Shown: piece by piece, positions 51,531 to 61,918 of the stretch
How the letters are laid out: each line of letters starts with the position of its first letter
How positions within the stretch are numbered: the stretch's first letter is position 1
Assembly (NCBI GenBank): GCA_037783415.1
Contig: JAZGTN010000085.1
Span: 3,343,501 to 3,407,500, forward strand
Direction: 5' to 3'
DNA length: 64,000 nucleotides
From: Leptasterias polaris
Lineage: Eukaryota; Echinodermata; Asteroidea; Forcipulatida; Asteriidae
Translations under genes and position numbers: made by a program
Notes under the pieces: generated by a model
The model's database searches: none
Told to the model about the DNA's origin: nothing
Seen by the model: only the letters and a program-made list of their open reading frames with translations

Positions 51531-52295
51531 GAAAAACTGAGTGGGTGAATTTTGAAAATTTTTCATTTTACCACAGCATGCAAAAAGAAAGATCACATTT
51601 GTGCTGGTACCTCCTTGAGTCTGGCTACGTCAAGTCCTTAGATCTCAAGAGTCTTTTTTAGGATCCTTGCTGTCCCCAAAAGCGCGGCCTCACTGTAACA
51701 GATCTACCCTCACATTTGTACCTGTTTCATCTAGATTTGAGGGTAGACTATTGTTATTATTGTTTGTTTTCATACAGGTTTTTTTTGTGGTTGTTGATGG
51801 GCCGATTCATTTCATTCCTCTAGTTTTGGTGTTGTAGTACTTGCTCTATACCGCCTGAAAGATTAAAAGGTAATGTAATTTAATACCAAAGGCAATCACT
51901 GAGCAGGGTTCCATTTTAGAAAAAACATAAGCTGTGGGAAGAACTTTATCACTGCCAATTATTTAGCAATTTGAAAACCTGTAAAAATGTGTACTTTTCT
52001 CAACAGAAAAACAATCAGTGAATTCTATACAATGTTGCTGCAAAAAAAGTCTTTCGGAAATTACACTCGTAAAAATGAATTATACTGCCCGTAAAAAATG
52101 TGATGACTTTTTAATCTGTTGACACACAGTCTATGAATATATCGTCTTTCAGATTGAGTCCTGTACGAGCTGATAAACACAGACGTGCAAACACATCAAC
52201 TCTGAAATTATGTTTTGTAAGAGTTGAATTAGGTAATTGTATGTACAACTTAGTACAAATTAGTGAAAGTTTTTCCTTACATATTTACATATTCC
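51531..52295. other. Non-coding stretch without recognised features
   Basis: AT-rich, with short frames only. AGATCTACCCTCACATTTGT at about 51702 resembles AGATCTACCTTCACAGTTGT at about 54622, hinting at another low-copy repeat. Confidence 0.4.
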
Positions 52296-53397
52296 TTAAT
52301 GGCAAAGTATATCTTTGGTTTTTGGAACAGTTCAATTGTTTTAATCCAATAAAAATGTAGATATATACAATAAAACTAACTTGTGAAAATTTCACTCCAA
52401 TAGGCTGTGCAAGTCTCGCGCTATCCGAACGAGAAAACACGTCAAACGAAGAACATTTTTATTTCTGAAATCAAATCTTTGTTTTAAATTATATCTCATG
52501 ACAAAATCTGAACAACAAAAATAAATCATTACAATTTCATGAAATTAGTTTTAGCTTTTTAAAAAAATACGCCAAAGTGTGTTAATTATTATTAAAAACA
52601 AATTAAAACTCTGGGACAAGGATGCTTTTTTGATGTTAACTTTTTAGAAACCCCTTACGCAGATTCGTGAAGGTCAAACGGGTTTTAAATTGACCCGTAT
52701 CGCAGTTTAAAGAGGAATGCCGACGCCTCAACACCATAGACTGCAATGAAAAGGGTTTGCTTTGCAATTACAGCATCCGGCGATTATAATCGCGCATCCA
52801 AAACAAGCTTTTACATAAGTTTTATGATCGGAGGTGAGCACAAAATTCTTAATTTTTTGCAATAACCGGAAGCTGAGGTCAAGTTTAATTCTCGGGTTTT
52901 CTTCGTTATATTGTTGAATTGGTTTTACTTTCATATTTTGTTATCACTTAGTATTGCGTTCCCAACAACATGTATAATTTTCTAGGTCATAAACTACGTT
53001 AAACTAAAATAATTGACGAAACAAAATCTCGCCCACGTAAAACTCCATATGGTTGGGACCACTATGGTCCCGGAAGTTCGAATGCGCGCGAGACTTGCAC
53101 AGTCTATAGGTGATCGCGTTTTTGAGATATCGCCGAAAAACCGGAGCGAAATGTCCACGCAGGAAGAAACAATCACTATTGGAATACACAATCTGAGAAG
53201 TGTTTCTGACAGAAGCGCTTCTCAAATTCAAATTTGGGTGCATAAAAACTGATATATTTTTCCATAACCACATTACTTCGAAGTGAAATGATTCTCAAAA
53301 TGCTTTATACAAACGAAAGATGCTGTACTTGTAACCAAGTAAGTTTTTAATTTCATTAATTTTAAGAGTGATTACCAAATATATACTTTCCCTTTAA
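52296..53397 (+). mobile_element. TTAAAGGCAAAGTATACC-family element, interrupted by copy D
   Basis: The left part (TTAATGGCAAAGTATATC ... AAAATTTCACTCCAA) is at 52296-52402, and the right part (GGTGATCGCGTTTTTGAGAT ... ATATACTTTCCCTTTAA) is at 53107-53397. The TA-flanked element lies between. The uninterrupted form is at 33455-33824. Confidence 0.75.
52403..53104 (-). mobile_element. TA-flanked element, family 'GCAAGTCTCGCGC', copy D (reversed)
   Basis: Ends GGCTGTGCAAGTCTCGCGC and GCGCGAGACTTGCACAGTC with TA at 52401-52402 and 53105-53106. The interior is the reverse of copies A and C; the small frame is shortened to 68 codons (52728-52934, minus strand). Confidence 0.87.
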
Positions 53398-53842
53398 CAC
53401 ATTTCAAGTAATGAGTCTGACAATATATTTTTGGGGTCAAATTTCATATGTAATTAAATCGTATATTATTTTAGCATAAATAACATTTTTTGTCTCTCAA
53501 TTAATTGGCAACTCATTATTAGATTATATTTCACTCTTGTGATACATTAGATAAATAATCTCTCCGGTGAGTTATTCTGTTCGTGACTTACGCCCACTGT
53601 AAGCCAAGCCCACTTCACATAAACCAGGCTCCACTGATTACCAGAACTGGGGTTTTTTGTTCGTACCAAATTTACGAGTAACAGCAGAAGCAAAGCCACC
53701 CTGGCAAAATGCCAGCAGTTCAGTACTCTGCTGCTAATAAAAGCAACTAAAATTGCCAAGGCACTTATTGAATTTCAGTATTTTTGTTTTATTTTTATTG
53801 TTTTGTAAATTGGTTCCAGGTCATACAGGGCCAGTTTCATGC
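53398..53842. other. Non-coding stretch without recognised features
   Basis: AT-rich sequence. A 70-codon minus-strand frame (53547-53759) has no recognised motif. Confidence 0.4.
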
Positions 53843-54210
53843 TAAAGGGACATGTTGCCTTGGATCGGGCGAGTTGGTGTATGAAAAGCGTTTGTAACCG
53901 TTTGTTGTAAATGCATATGGTTAGAAAGATGTTTTAAAAGTAGAATACAATGATCCACACAAATATGCCTCGAAATTGCGTGGTTTTAATTTTACTTTGC
54001 GTATACTAACACGGTCCGCCGAATTTGACTCCACAAAATGGCATGCTGTGTTAGTTCACTATGTAAAGGGAAAACCACGCAATTTTGAGGCATATATGTG
54101 CAGATCATTATATTCTACTTTTAAAACATCATTCTAACCATTTATAACAAACGGTTTCAAATGCTTTTCATAGACCAACTCGCCCGATCCAAGGCAACGT
54201 GTCCCTTTAA
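53843..54210. mobile_element. Palindromic element AAAGGGACATGTTGCCTTGG, copy 1
   Basis: The left half (TAAAGGGACATGTTGCCTTG, GATCGGGCGAGTTGG) is inverted in the right half (CCAACTCGCCCGATCC, AAGGCAACGTGTCCCTTTAA). Self-complementarity extends close to the centre near 54020-54060. It is a fold-back MITE, and a second copy is at 56678-57072. Confidence 0.85.
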
Positions 54211-54245
54211 TGGTTGTTATGATTGACTCATTAGGATTAAGTTTG

Positions 54246-54500
54246 AAAATAATAATAATAATATGGCTTCTTATATAGCCCTCATATCCGTCACTCGTCA
54301 GTGACGCTCAAGGCGCTTCAACAGTCAGTATTTTCCTGCAAGGTATATATGTGGAGCTACTTATTGAAGTTTGAGACCTATTCCTTCACATAGCACCATG
54401 TAATGGTTTACAAGGTGCTGTGGGGCAATATGCAGCCAAAAGCAATGAAATAAATCTTGCATGGAGTCCCAAAAACTTTCAGAACAGTTACTAAATTGGA
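54246..54500 (-). repeat. Retroelement 3' fragment with ATT-type tail, reversed
   Basis: AATAATAATAATA followed by TATGGCTTCTTATATAGCCC and CAAGGCGCTTCAACAG, then GTTTACAAGGTGCTGTGGGG. The last words match the reversed SINE at 34053-34397 (GTTTACAAGGTGCTGGGGCG). The head is not recognisable. Confidence 0.55.
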
Positions 54501-55020
54501 TATAAAATAGAGATCATATTTCCCTTTGTGCTTGTGTAGACTCTTCGAGTTAGGCAATGTCCCATGGCTTTATATCTGCAGGATTCCTGGACACTGTTCC
54601 CTGAAGTGCAGCCTTCTGTGCCAGATCTACCTTCACAGTTGTGCCTATTTGATCTAGATGTTTCTCTGGTGCCTTTTGGAATGGTCCCAAGTGCTCCAAC
54701 CACCACAGGAAACACTTCTACTTGCACCTGCCAAATCTTTAAAAGTTCCCTTGCCAAGTTTTGGTACTTTGGGGTTGTTTCCTTCTCTTTTAATGGTACC
54801 CTAAAATCACCCGACACAGCGATGCATTATTATTATCATCATTTTAATTTTATTATTTCTCTCCACAATTCACAGACAAAATGTACAGACTAAAAGGACA
54901 CAATGCGCAAGTAAAACCATCATAGAAAAAAAGAAAACTAGAGCCAATGTGCTTCACAAAGCAGGAATATCAGTCAGATGAGATAGATTAAAAATGTTAA
55001 AACAAATTTGCTGTTTATTT
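54501..55020. other. Non-coding stretch without recognised features
   Basis: Open frames of about 108 codons on both strands around 54491-54893 overlap each other and have no recognised motif or splice context. Confidence 0.35.
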
Positions 55021-55023
55021 ATT

Positions 55024-55310
55024 AGTTAAAACGACCACTACTGACTGATAGGTGACCACTGGCCAAAATCTCTGCACTCCCCAAATGGGGCTGAAGCCTA
55101 TAAAGCATTGGACCAAGTTAGGCAGCTATCGGTAAATAATAATTAAAATGACCACTTCTGGCCATTAGATGACCATCGATCACATTTTTTGACCATCCCA
55201 AGATAGGGCAGGCGTCAAGGTTTATTTGAGCAAATTTGTTTGAAATCGGCCAAACAGTTTAGGAGTTACTGCCTTTGTCATTTTGATCACGTGACCGTTT
55301 AAACAAAGAC
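55024..55310 (-). repeat. Repeat with GGTCA-rich words, copy 2 (reversed)
   Basis: AAAACGACCACTACTGACTG, GGTGACCACTGGCCAAAAT and TTTTGATCACGTGACCG match the reverse of 46780-47030. Confidence 0.5.
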
Positions 55311-56350
55311 AGAAAGCTGGAAAGGCTGAAAAGGTAAATTCAGATTGAATAGAGGGGGCATTGCAGAGAAGGCTGACCTAGCAGAATTCTGTTCCTTGTA
55401 ATCAAAAATGATTGAGTCTGCTAAAATTTCATGTCTCCAGCTTTTTGATCCATTATGTTAGCCAATTTCTGGGAAAATACAGGATCAAGTTGAGAAGGGT
55501 AAATTCATTCCCATCCTGTACAGTTTTCAATAACCACACCATCCTACATTATCCTGAAACTTGGCTGGAACTCTCTTAGTTGAAAACATGAAAACAATGT
55601 ATGGGTTTTTTTTCAGTGATTTGTGTGCATCTTTTTTACAAAAGACATGAGACCTACGGCTTTATGTCCCATCTGAAGGAAGAAGTAATTATGGTTAAGG
55701 GTCTTGCTCTAGGACACAAGCAAAACTGTTCTAAATTTAGAGCTCATTTTGTTGCTTAATTCTAACACTAACAGCTTTGTAAAATTGGGCAAGGTTCAAA
55801 CACCAGTTTTAAATCTTTGACAAACTCAGACTTAGGAAATTTAAAACCAGCACTAACTTTTTACTAAGAAAGCTGTTTATGTAACAAGAAATAATAAATG
55901 ATTTTCTTCCCTGAAAATGGTTTTGATCGTTAAAACTGTTTGATTACTCGAGCAATTTATTTGTATTCTTAATTAATTTTGCCGGGAAGCGATGGCACTT
56001 ACTGTCAGCGCAATTATGAAACACTGTCAACATGGAAATTGCATTCCGATCTACATGTTGTATAACACAAATTTGTAAGGATTTCGTCTCTCAGTGGAAT
56101 GTTTTCCAGCCAATTTAGTTTTGGGAAATTTGAGGACACGGACTCCTTGATTGACTCTCAGTCTTACTGCAGATTAGTGGTATTTTTCCCTGGAAAGACT
56201 ATTAAGAATATCTAGATCGGAGCAGGCTAATCGAAACGATGAGACCAATTAGGAACTCACTCCACGGCAGTGAAGTGAATAACAAGAAGTTCCCTCGATC
56301 CACTAAGGGAAAGAAGTAGTCCCGGCCGATTTCCTACCTTCCGTTCATAA
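55311..56350. other. Non-coding stretch without recognised features
   Basis: No repeat ends, exon-like frames or RNA-like structures were recognised here. Confidence 0.4.
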
Positions 56351-56352
56351 TA

Positions 56353-56380
56353 GGTGTTCATACAGCAGTGTGAACACCTC
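56353..56380. repeat. Short perfect hairpin
   Basis: AGGTGTTCA and TGAACACCT are exact inverted 9-mers about a 10-base loop. Perhaps the end of an eroded repeat. It is followed by a pyrimidine-rich stretch. Confidence 0.6.
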
Positions 56381-56554
56381 TTGTTTTTGTTCTGGTTTTT
56401 TCCCCTCCCCTACCTCCCATTCTCCCCTCCTCCTCCTCCTTTTCTCCTTATTCGTCTCATTCTCCAAAAAAAAATCAGTTTCGTGCGAAATTTGTGTTAT
56501 ATTTGTTATGGTCTGCTACAAATTGTAGATGAAATTACTGGAATCTAATTGTTA

Positions 56555-56647
56555 AGAATCCTAAGGACAACTTTTGAAAGGACACCAAGGCCAAGACCAG
56601 GGCAGCAGAGACCATTCCCTCCGCGGCCTTCATGTAATTTCAGGCCT
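56555..56647 (-). repeat. CAGGCCTGG-family fragment, reversed
   Basis: CAACTTTTGAAAGGACACCA, AGGCCAAGACCAGGG and GTAATTTCAGGCCTG match the reversed left half of the family. Confidence 0.55.
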
Positions 56648-56677
56648 GCAGTTCATAATGGCAATAAAAGCAGTTAT

Positions 56678-57072
56678 TTAAAGGGACACGTTGCCTTGGA
56701 TCGGGCGAGTTGGTCTATGAAAAGCGTTTGAAACCATTTGTTATAAAATACATATATGGTTAGAATGATGTTTTAAAAGTAGAATATAATGATCCACACA
56801 AATATGCCTCGAAATTGCGTGGTTTTCCTTTTACATCTCGAACTAACACGGCACACCATTTTGTGGAGTCAAATTTTTGACTCCACAAAATGGCGGACCG
56901 TGTTAGTTCGCAAAGTAAAAGGAAAACCACGCAATCTCGAGGCATATATTTGTGTGGATCATTGTGTTCTACTTTGAAAACATCTTTCTAACCATATGCA
57001 TTTTATAACAAAACGGTTACAAACGCTTTTCATAGACCAACTCGCCTGATCCAAGGCAACGTGTCCCTTTAA
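56678..57072. mobile_element. Palindromic element TTAAAGGGACACGTTGCC, copy 2
   Basis: TTAAAGGGACACGTTGCCTT is inverted at AAGGCAACGTGTCCCTTTAA, and the halves stay complementary to a centre at about 56876 (GGAGTCAAATTTTTGACTCC). Fold-back MITE with TTAA at both ends, the same family as 53843-54210. Confidence 0.88.
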
Positions 57073-57209
57073 CTTGACCTTTTAAATTTTTTGTTTCCAG
57101 CTTACATTTTCAAATTTTTTTTCGCCCCAAACACGTATGTGTAACATATGTGCTTTTTAGTAAAGTAACCTTCAAGGTTTAGAGAGTTATATCTTTGAAT
57201 CTACCATCA

Positions 57210-57441
57210 CTATAGATAGTTCCCAGTAGACGCCATCTTTACGGGCAAATCGCATTTTGGCTTGCAGGCGCGTCAAGCGCTCAAATTATTAACGCAGCCG
57301 CGTCATTCACAAACCAATCATGCAATGAGTTTGGTGAAAAGTGCGCGTCCTGCACGCCGTTCTCACGCGTAACGCATGACTGTGTGTTCCAAATTGCCCG
57401 TAAAGATGGCCGACTTACGTCATACTGCAACCTATCTATAG
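57210..57441. mobile_element. Short inverted-repeat element with CTATAGATAG ends
   Basis: CTATAGATAG at the left and CTATCTATAG at the right are exact inverted ends. Inward, GCCATCTTTACGGGCAA and TTGCCCGTAAAGATGGC also pair. The same general type as 27628-27802 (CCATCTT words). Confidence 0.75.
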
Positions 57442-58080
57442 AACTTCACCTCATGTTGTCATGTTCCCTATAATATACATGTTTATAGACTTTAGCAATC
57501 ATTATACAACCAATGTACCAGACTATTTTCCTTTGTTATGTTTGTAGTCTCACTTTGGTTAAATTGAAAGAAATCAAGGCTTTTGCTCGATGGCTATTGT
57601 TTACGGAAACAACAGAGAAAACCAAACGCGTATTAATTATTTCATTAATTAATTTCAACATGTGTGAATCGTCAAAAGAGCGTTTCGTTGTATTTCATCT
57701 CAAAATGTCAAATTAATTTTCTCGGAGGCCTTGACCAGTTTTGTTGTCCATTCATCAAATGGATTAACTCTCTGTAATTGGATGTCTAGTAATTTCATCA
57801 TGGATGAGTTGTTACATGTACATCTCCTGATTAATAGTTGCCCACTGCTTCCAAACTGTCTTACCCCACTTCTCCTTTTTTTCAGTACAGTCTGAAATCA
57901 CTTGGGACTATTAATTCCACTGCCATCCTATATTCGTTTCACATTTAGCATGGGAAAATGAACTCTGAGTTGTGCTTACCTGGTGGTTGTCTCGCCTCAC
58001 CCGTTTGGGCGTTTGGGCTGGCATATAGTGGTATCTTTCCGTGCTTTCGAATACTACCGATAGCACTATGTGGATTGGGT
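57442..58080. other. Non-coding stretch without recognised features
   Basis: AT-rich, with no repeat ends or exon-like frames recognised. Confidence 0.4.
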
Positions 58081-58084
58081 TTTC

Positions 58085-58490
58085 AGTCCCTTCCAGTTGC
58101 GTTGTTTTTTCCCTGGAATATTTTTCTGGGGTCCTCCCAAATCTAAGACTGAAACTTCCTTCTTTGTTTTCTCTCAACGGGGTTCTTGGCTAGTGTAGTG
58201 ATTAAGTTTGCTTTTCTAAGAATCACGCATGGCTTCACACCTTGGCTTCCTCCCACGTCTAAATTTAAACTACATGTAAAACTTCCTTCCTTTTCTTCTC
58301 TCTATGGGGTCTTGGTTAATGTGAATTAAGTTAACTTTTTCTGAGAGTCATTGGCTTCAGAACACCAATAAATGAAATAAAAAAACTACCGCCCGCTAAA
58401 GATCAATCAGGGTGTTTTCAGAGTAATTGTTTTTTTCCTGAAATTTTTCCGGGGTAAGCAACTCATGCATGAAACAGATAAACCGTATCT
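58085..58490 (+). repeat. Repeat related to the 225-bp insert in the CASTOR 3' end
   Basis: Two diverged tandem parts: TTCTTGGCTAGTGTAGTG near 58186 and GGTCTTGGTTAATGTG near 58308, then CGCTAAAGATCAATCAGGG and TTTTTCCGGGGTAAGCAACT. CTCCCACGTCTAAATTTAAA lies between them. Looks like a retroelement 3' region. Confidence 0.55.
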
Positions 58491-58591
58491 TTTTAATTGG
58501 TAATTTGTCTTGTGTAACGGGGGCTATTGACCCAATTCACCTGACTGCGCATTGCAATAATCTTGGTTGCGTCATTTGGGAAGTCAGCGAT

Positions 58592-58713
58592 AACCCACCT
58601 ATTGTTGGGCTGTTATGGCTCTCATTTAACATCGGTTGTATCATAAGGGGAATTGCTATGATGATAAGACCGATGTTAAAAGAGAGCCTTAACAGCCAAA
58701 CAAGGTGGGCTTG
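58592..58713. repeat. Imperfect long hairpin
   Basis: CCCACCTATTGTTGGGCTGT with CTCTCATTTAACATCGG is inverted at 58668-58713 (CCGATGTTAAAAGAGAG, CAGCCAAACAAGGTGGG). It is about 120 bp overall, with a loop near 58640-58660. A fold-back element or hairpin-RNA source; nothing shows transcription. Confidence 0.6.
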
Positions 58714-58932
58714 GGAGTCAGTGTTCCTGAAAGTGCGCACTTAAAGCGATGCGGCATTTACACAGTTACCATAAATTTGCAACTTAAATCCCAAAACGGA
58801 GAGCTCTGTAGACAGTAACCACGTGTCTTTGTGCAAAGGTTCAGTACTATTTTAGTGCTGAATTTCTGTGCGGTAACCATGTATGCTTATAAAGTATGCT
58901 AAAAGAAAATATGTTTTTGCCAAAGCGTTTGG

Positions 58933-59140
58933 TTTTAAAGGTAGGGTTACGGATTGGTAAATACTCCAAAAACTAATACCATAAAAATTGATTTGGTGAG
59001 AAGCACTGCAGCTGTTGATTGTATAAAATATTTTGAGAAAGGATTTCCTTCAAATTAATATGGTTTGGATCAATTTTCACCCCAAAACATTTAAATCTGA
59101 GAAACGATTCATGTATGAATCGTTCCTCAAATGTACCCAT
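58933..59140 (+). repeat. TTAAAGGTAGGGTTACGG repeat
   Basis: TTTAAAGGTAGGGTTACGGATT, GGTAAATACTCC and TATAAAATATTTTGAGAAA match 39254-39360. The element below is inserted into it; the repeat resumes with CTACCCTCTGTCACC or further right near 59900. Confidence 0.5.
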
Positions 59141-59501
59141 AGCCTTTTGACAAGGCCATCGTGGCTTGGACAGCTTTGTAAACAGCGGAGCCACTAGAAA
59201 GGGAGACCACGCGCGCAAGCCGAGTGGCGAAACCATGAGGGCCTTTTCCAACTTGTTTTTTTATATTTTTTATGAATTATTCATGAAGCACGAAACATGC
59301 ATTATGCGCTTCTGTTGGGTTTGGATTTTTGCTACCGTTTGGGTAGCAAAAATCGAGATTATAAAGAAACATATAAACTGCAAACAAGTTGGAAGAGGCC
59401 CTCGTGGCTTCGCCACTTGCATGCGTTGTCTCCCCTTTCAGGCCCTTGCGATCGCGGCGCTACGATGCTGTCCAAGCCACGAAGGCCTTGACAAAAGGCT
59501 A
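59140..59501. mobile_element. Inverted-repeat element with TAGCCTTTTGACAAGG ends
   Basis: TAGCCTTTTGACAAGGCC plus ATCGTGGCTTGGACAGC at the left is inverted at the right (GCTGTCCAAGCCACG, GGCCTTGACAAAAGGCTA). Inner pairs such as GGGCCTTTTCCAACTTG and CAAGTTGGAAGAGGCCC continue towards the centre. A MITE. Confidence 0.85.
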
Positions 59502-60264
59502 ACCTACCCTCTGTCACCTGCACAAAAACTTAAGATATTAATTAGTGATTCGATGAAGCTGAACAGTCCAGGTGTTTATTACATTATACTGTTACGAATG
59601 GAAGGTACAATTAGAGACAGACTTTCCATCATCATCATCAACTTGGGAATAGATGGAAATTTGTTTCAGATACTTTTCTGAACACATTTTGACAGATGAT
59701 ACTGTTTCAAAACGAAAAACTTACATAAACAACTTTTTAATAAAAATTATATTATGGATAATGCACAAAAGTATATACATATAAAACATGCAAAATCCTT
59801 TGCTCATGGCTCATCCCGAAAAAAAATCATTTTAGCTTTTATTAGATCCACTTATCATTGGGGTAGTCCATTTGTAGTACAGGGTAAACTTTTAGTAGGT
59901 GTCAAAGTCTAGTCTTTCTCAGATTCAAATTTTGGGGTGAAAATCGCCCCTTTTTCTAAAACTACATTATACACTTCTAACAATGTTATCAACAGCTCTA
60001 CAGTGCTTTTTACCAAATAAGTTTTCATTGTTGTTTATCAGTGAATATACGCACGTACCCTTTCAATCATCTTTAAAACATAATGAATTGTAATCATCAT
60101 TCAACAACCACAGCTGCAATGCTGATTGGGTTTTTCTAACAACGGTAACACAAAAATACGTCAATCAAAGTAATTGTTTTTTTTAGGCCTGGACAAGAAT
60201 TACTCCGCAGTTGATGGCTATAAAACATAATGCAACTTTTTGTTTCCTTTGGTAATGACTTAAT
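59502..60264. other. Repeat-derived non-coding sequence
   Basis: Includes TTCTCAGATTCAAATTTTGG near 59916, shared with the TTAAAGG-family elements. Otherwise no feature is recognised. Confidence 0.4.
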
Positions 60265-60522
60265 CTGGGCTCAATTTCATGGCTCTGCATACCGCTGAGT
60301 TCTGCGCTTACGATCACCATTCTCCGCTTACTGGGCAAGTGCCAAATTTCTGAGCTAGCTGTGTAAGCAAATAACGCCTAGTATTATAACGTGGACTATG
60401 CACCCGGGTAAGCAAAAATTCCCTGCTAACCTGTGAAATACCCTTGACGTAATCACGGAATTCCCTGCTTCCATAAGTGCCGAATCTCTGCTTACGGTAA
60501 GCAGAGCCATAAAATTGGCCTC
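60265..60522 (+). repeat. GGGCTCAATTTCATGGCTCTGC element
   Basis: The left end GGGCTCAATTTCATGGCTC is roughly inverted at the right (GAGCCATAAAATTGGCC), with GCTTACGATCACCATTC and CTCTGCTTACGGTAAGCAG inside. A reversed, diverged copy is at 25622-25832. Confidence 0.6.
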
Positions 60523-60547
60523 TGAAAAATTGCCAATTTGAATTGTG

Positions 60548-61390
60548 AATGCTGGACTCTTACCCCTTGTGATTGTTTCAGTTTTGGGCCAAAAATTGAT
60601 AAAACTGCTGGACTTACCCCTTGTGATTGTTTCAATTTTGGGCCAAAAATTGATAAAACTGCTGGACTTACCCCTTGTGATTGTTTCAATTTTGGGCCAA
60701 AAATTGATAAAACTGCTGGACTTACCCCTTGTGATTGTTTCAATTTTGGGCCAAAAATTGATAAAACTGCTGGACTTACCCCTTGTGATTGTTTCAATTT
60801 TGGGCCAAAAATTGATAAAACTACTGGACTTACCCCTTGTGATTGTTTCAATTTTGGGCCAAATTTTTTTAAACTGCTGGACTTACCCCTTGTGATTGTT
60901 TCAATGTTGGGCCAAATATCAGACAAGAATGCTGGACTTACCCATTGGGATTGTTTCAATTTTGGGCCAAATATCAGACAAGAATGCTGGACTTACCCCT
61001 TGTGATTGTTTTAATTTTGGGGCAAATATCAGACAAGAATGCTGGACTTACCCATTGGGATTGTTTCAATTTTGGGCCAAAAATCAGACAAGAATGCTGG
61101 ACTTACCCCTTGTGATTGTTTTAATTTTGGGACAAATATCAGACAAGAATGCTGGACTTACCCCTTGTAATTGTTTTAATTTTGGGCCAACATTTTTTTA
61201 AACTGCTGGACTTACCCCTTGTGATTGTTTCAATTTTGGGCCAAAAATTGTTTAAACTGCTGGACTTACCCCTTGTGATTGTTTCAACAATGTTGGGGCA
61301 AATATCAGACAAGAATGCTGGACTTACTCATTGGGATTGTTTTAATTTTGGGCCAAAAATTGTTAAAACTGCTGGACTTACCCCCTTGTG
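60548..61390 (+). repeat. Tandem array, 54-55 bp unit, about 15 copies
   Basis: Unit: GCTGGACTTACCCCTTGTG, ATTGTTTCAATTTTGGGCC, then AAAAATTGATAAAACT. The first units are exactly 54 bp (60607, 60661, 60715 ...). From about 60900 a variant with CCATTGGGATTG and ATATCAGACAAGAAT (55 bp) alternates with the first type. Because 54 is a multiple of three and stops are absent, both strands read open for over 150 codons. This is a by-product, not evidence of a gene. Confidence 0.92.
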
Positions 61391-61617
61391 GGAAAGAGTC
61401 ATAATCAGAACCATTCAGTTTGTTTGGAATTATGGACAGAATTAGCTATGGTTGGCTGTTCAAATGTGTGATAAGAATTGAAATTATCGACGCATAGCAC
61501 AAGAAGATGAGATAATTGTAATAATAAAAAGAACTTTGTGTTGCGGGGTTTCCATATTAATGACCAACTGTGCACTGACACTGCACCTCAAGTGGTATTA
61601 TGACATGCTGTTTCCAG

Positions 61618-61740
61618 GTACTAGATAATGATGTTTTGATATCTTCTGCTTGTACTAACAGCACATTCAGCCACCAGATGCCAGTGGAAGAGGACGTTGT
61701 GTCGCAGGGCTCCTTCTTTTGGATTTTCTTCAGCTATCAT
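61618..61740 (+). CDS. Candidate internal exon of an unidentified plus-strand gene
   Basis: A 123-bp stretch (41 codons, phase 0 at both ends) lies between a good acceptor (TGCTGTTTCCAG) and donor (CAT|GTAAGC). It encodes VLDNDVLISSACTNSTFSHQ, then a Glu/Asp-containing part and GSFFWIFFSYH. There is one N-glycosylation sequon (NST), and the hydrophobic end could start a membrane helix. Codon use is GC-richer than the surroundings. I cannot assign a family; a multi-pass transporter-like protein is possible. Confidence 0.5.
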
Positions 61741-61918
61741 GTAAGCGTTCAAAACTTGTTTGCTTTTTTTATCTATTGTTAATTTAGTCTTGTGTTACTA
61801 CATGCTTGTGTTGCTAGTTACTGCAAACTAGTATCAAGTTCATGTATAACAGATTAAATGCTGAAATGTATTTGTTTTAACAATATTAGGCAGCCTTACT
61901 AAAATATTTGTAAGGAAC

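Noticed and set aside
54491..54893. Overlapping frames of about 108 codons on both strands
   Set aside because: Mutually overlapping, no motif, no splice sites, and near repeat-derived sequence.
59166..59681. 171-codon plus-strand frame
   Set aside because: It runs across the inverted-repeat element at 59140-59501 and out of it, so it cannot be an ancestral coding unit.
60492..61445. Open frames of 98-155 codons on both strands
   Set aside because: They arise from a 54-bp tandem repeat whose length is a multiple of three. Frames on both strands mirror the repeat, and there is no domain or splice context.
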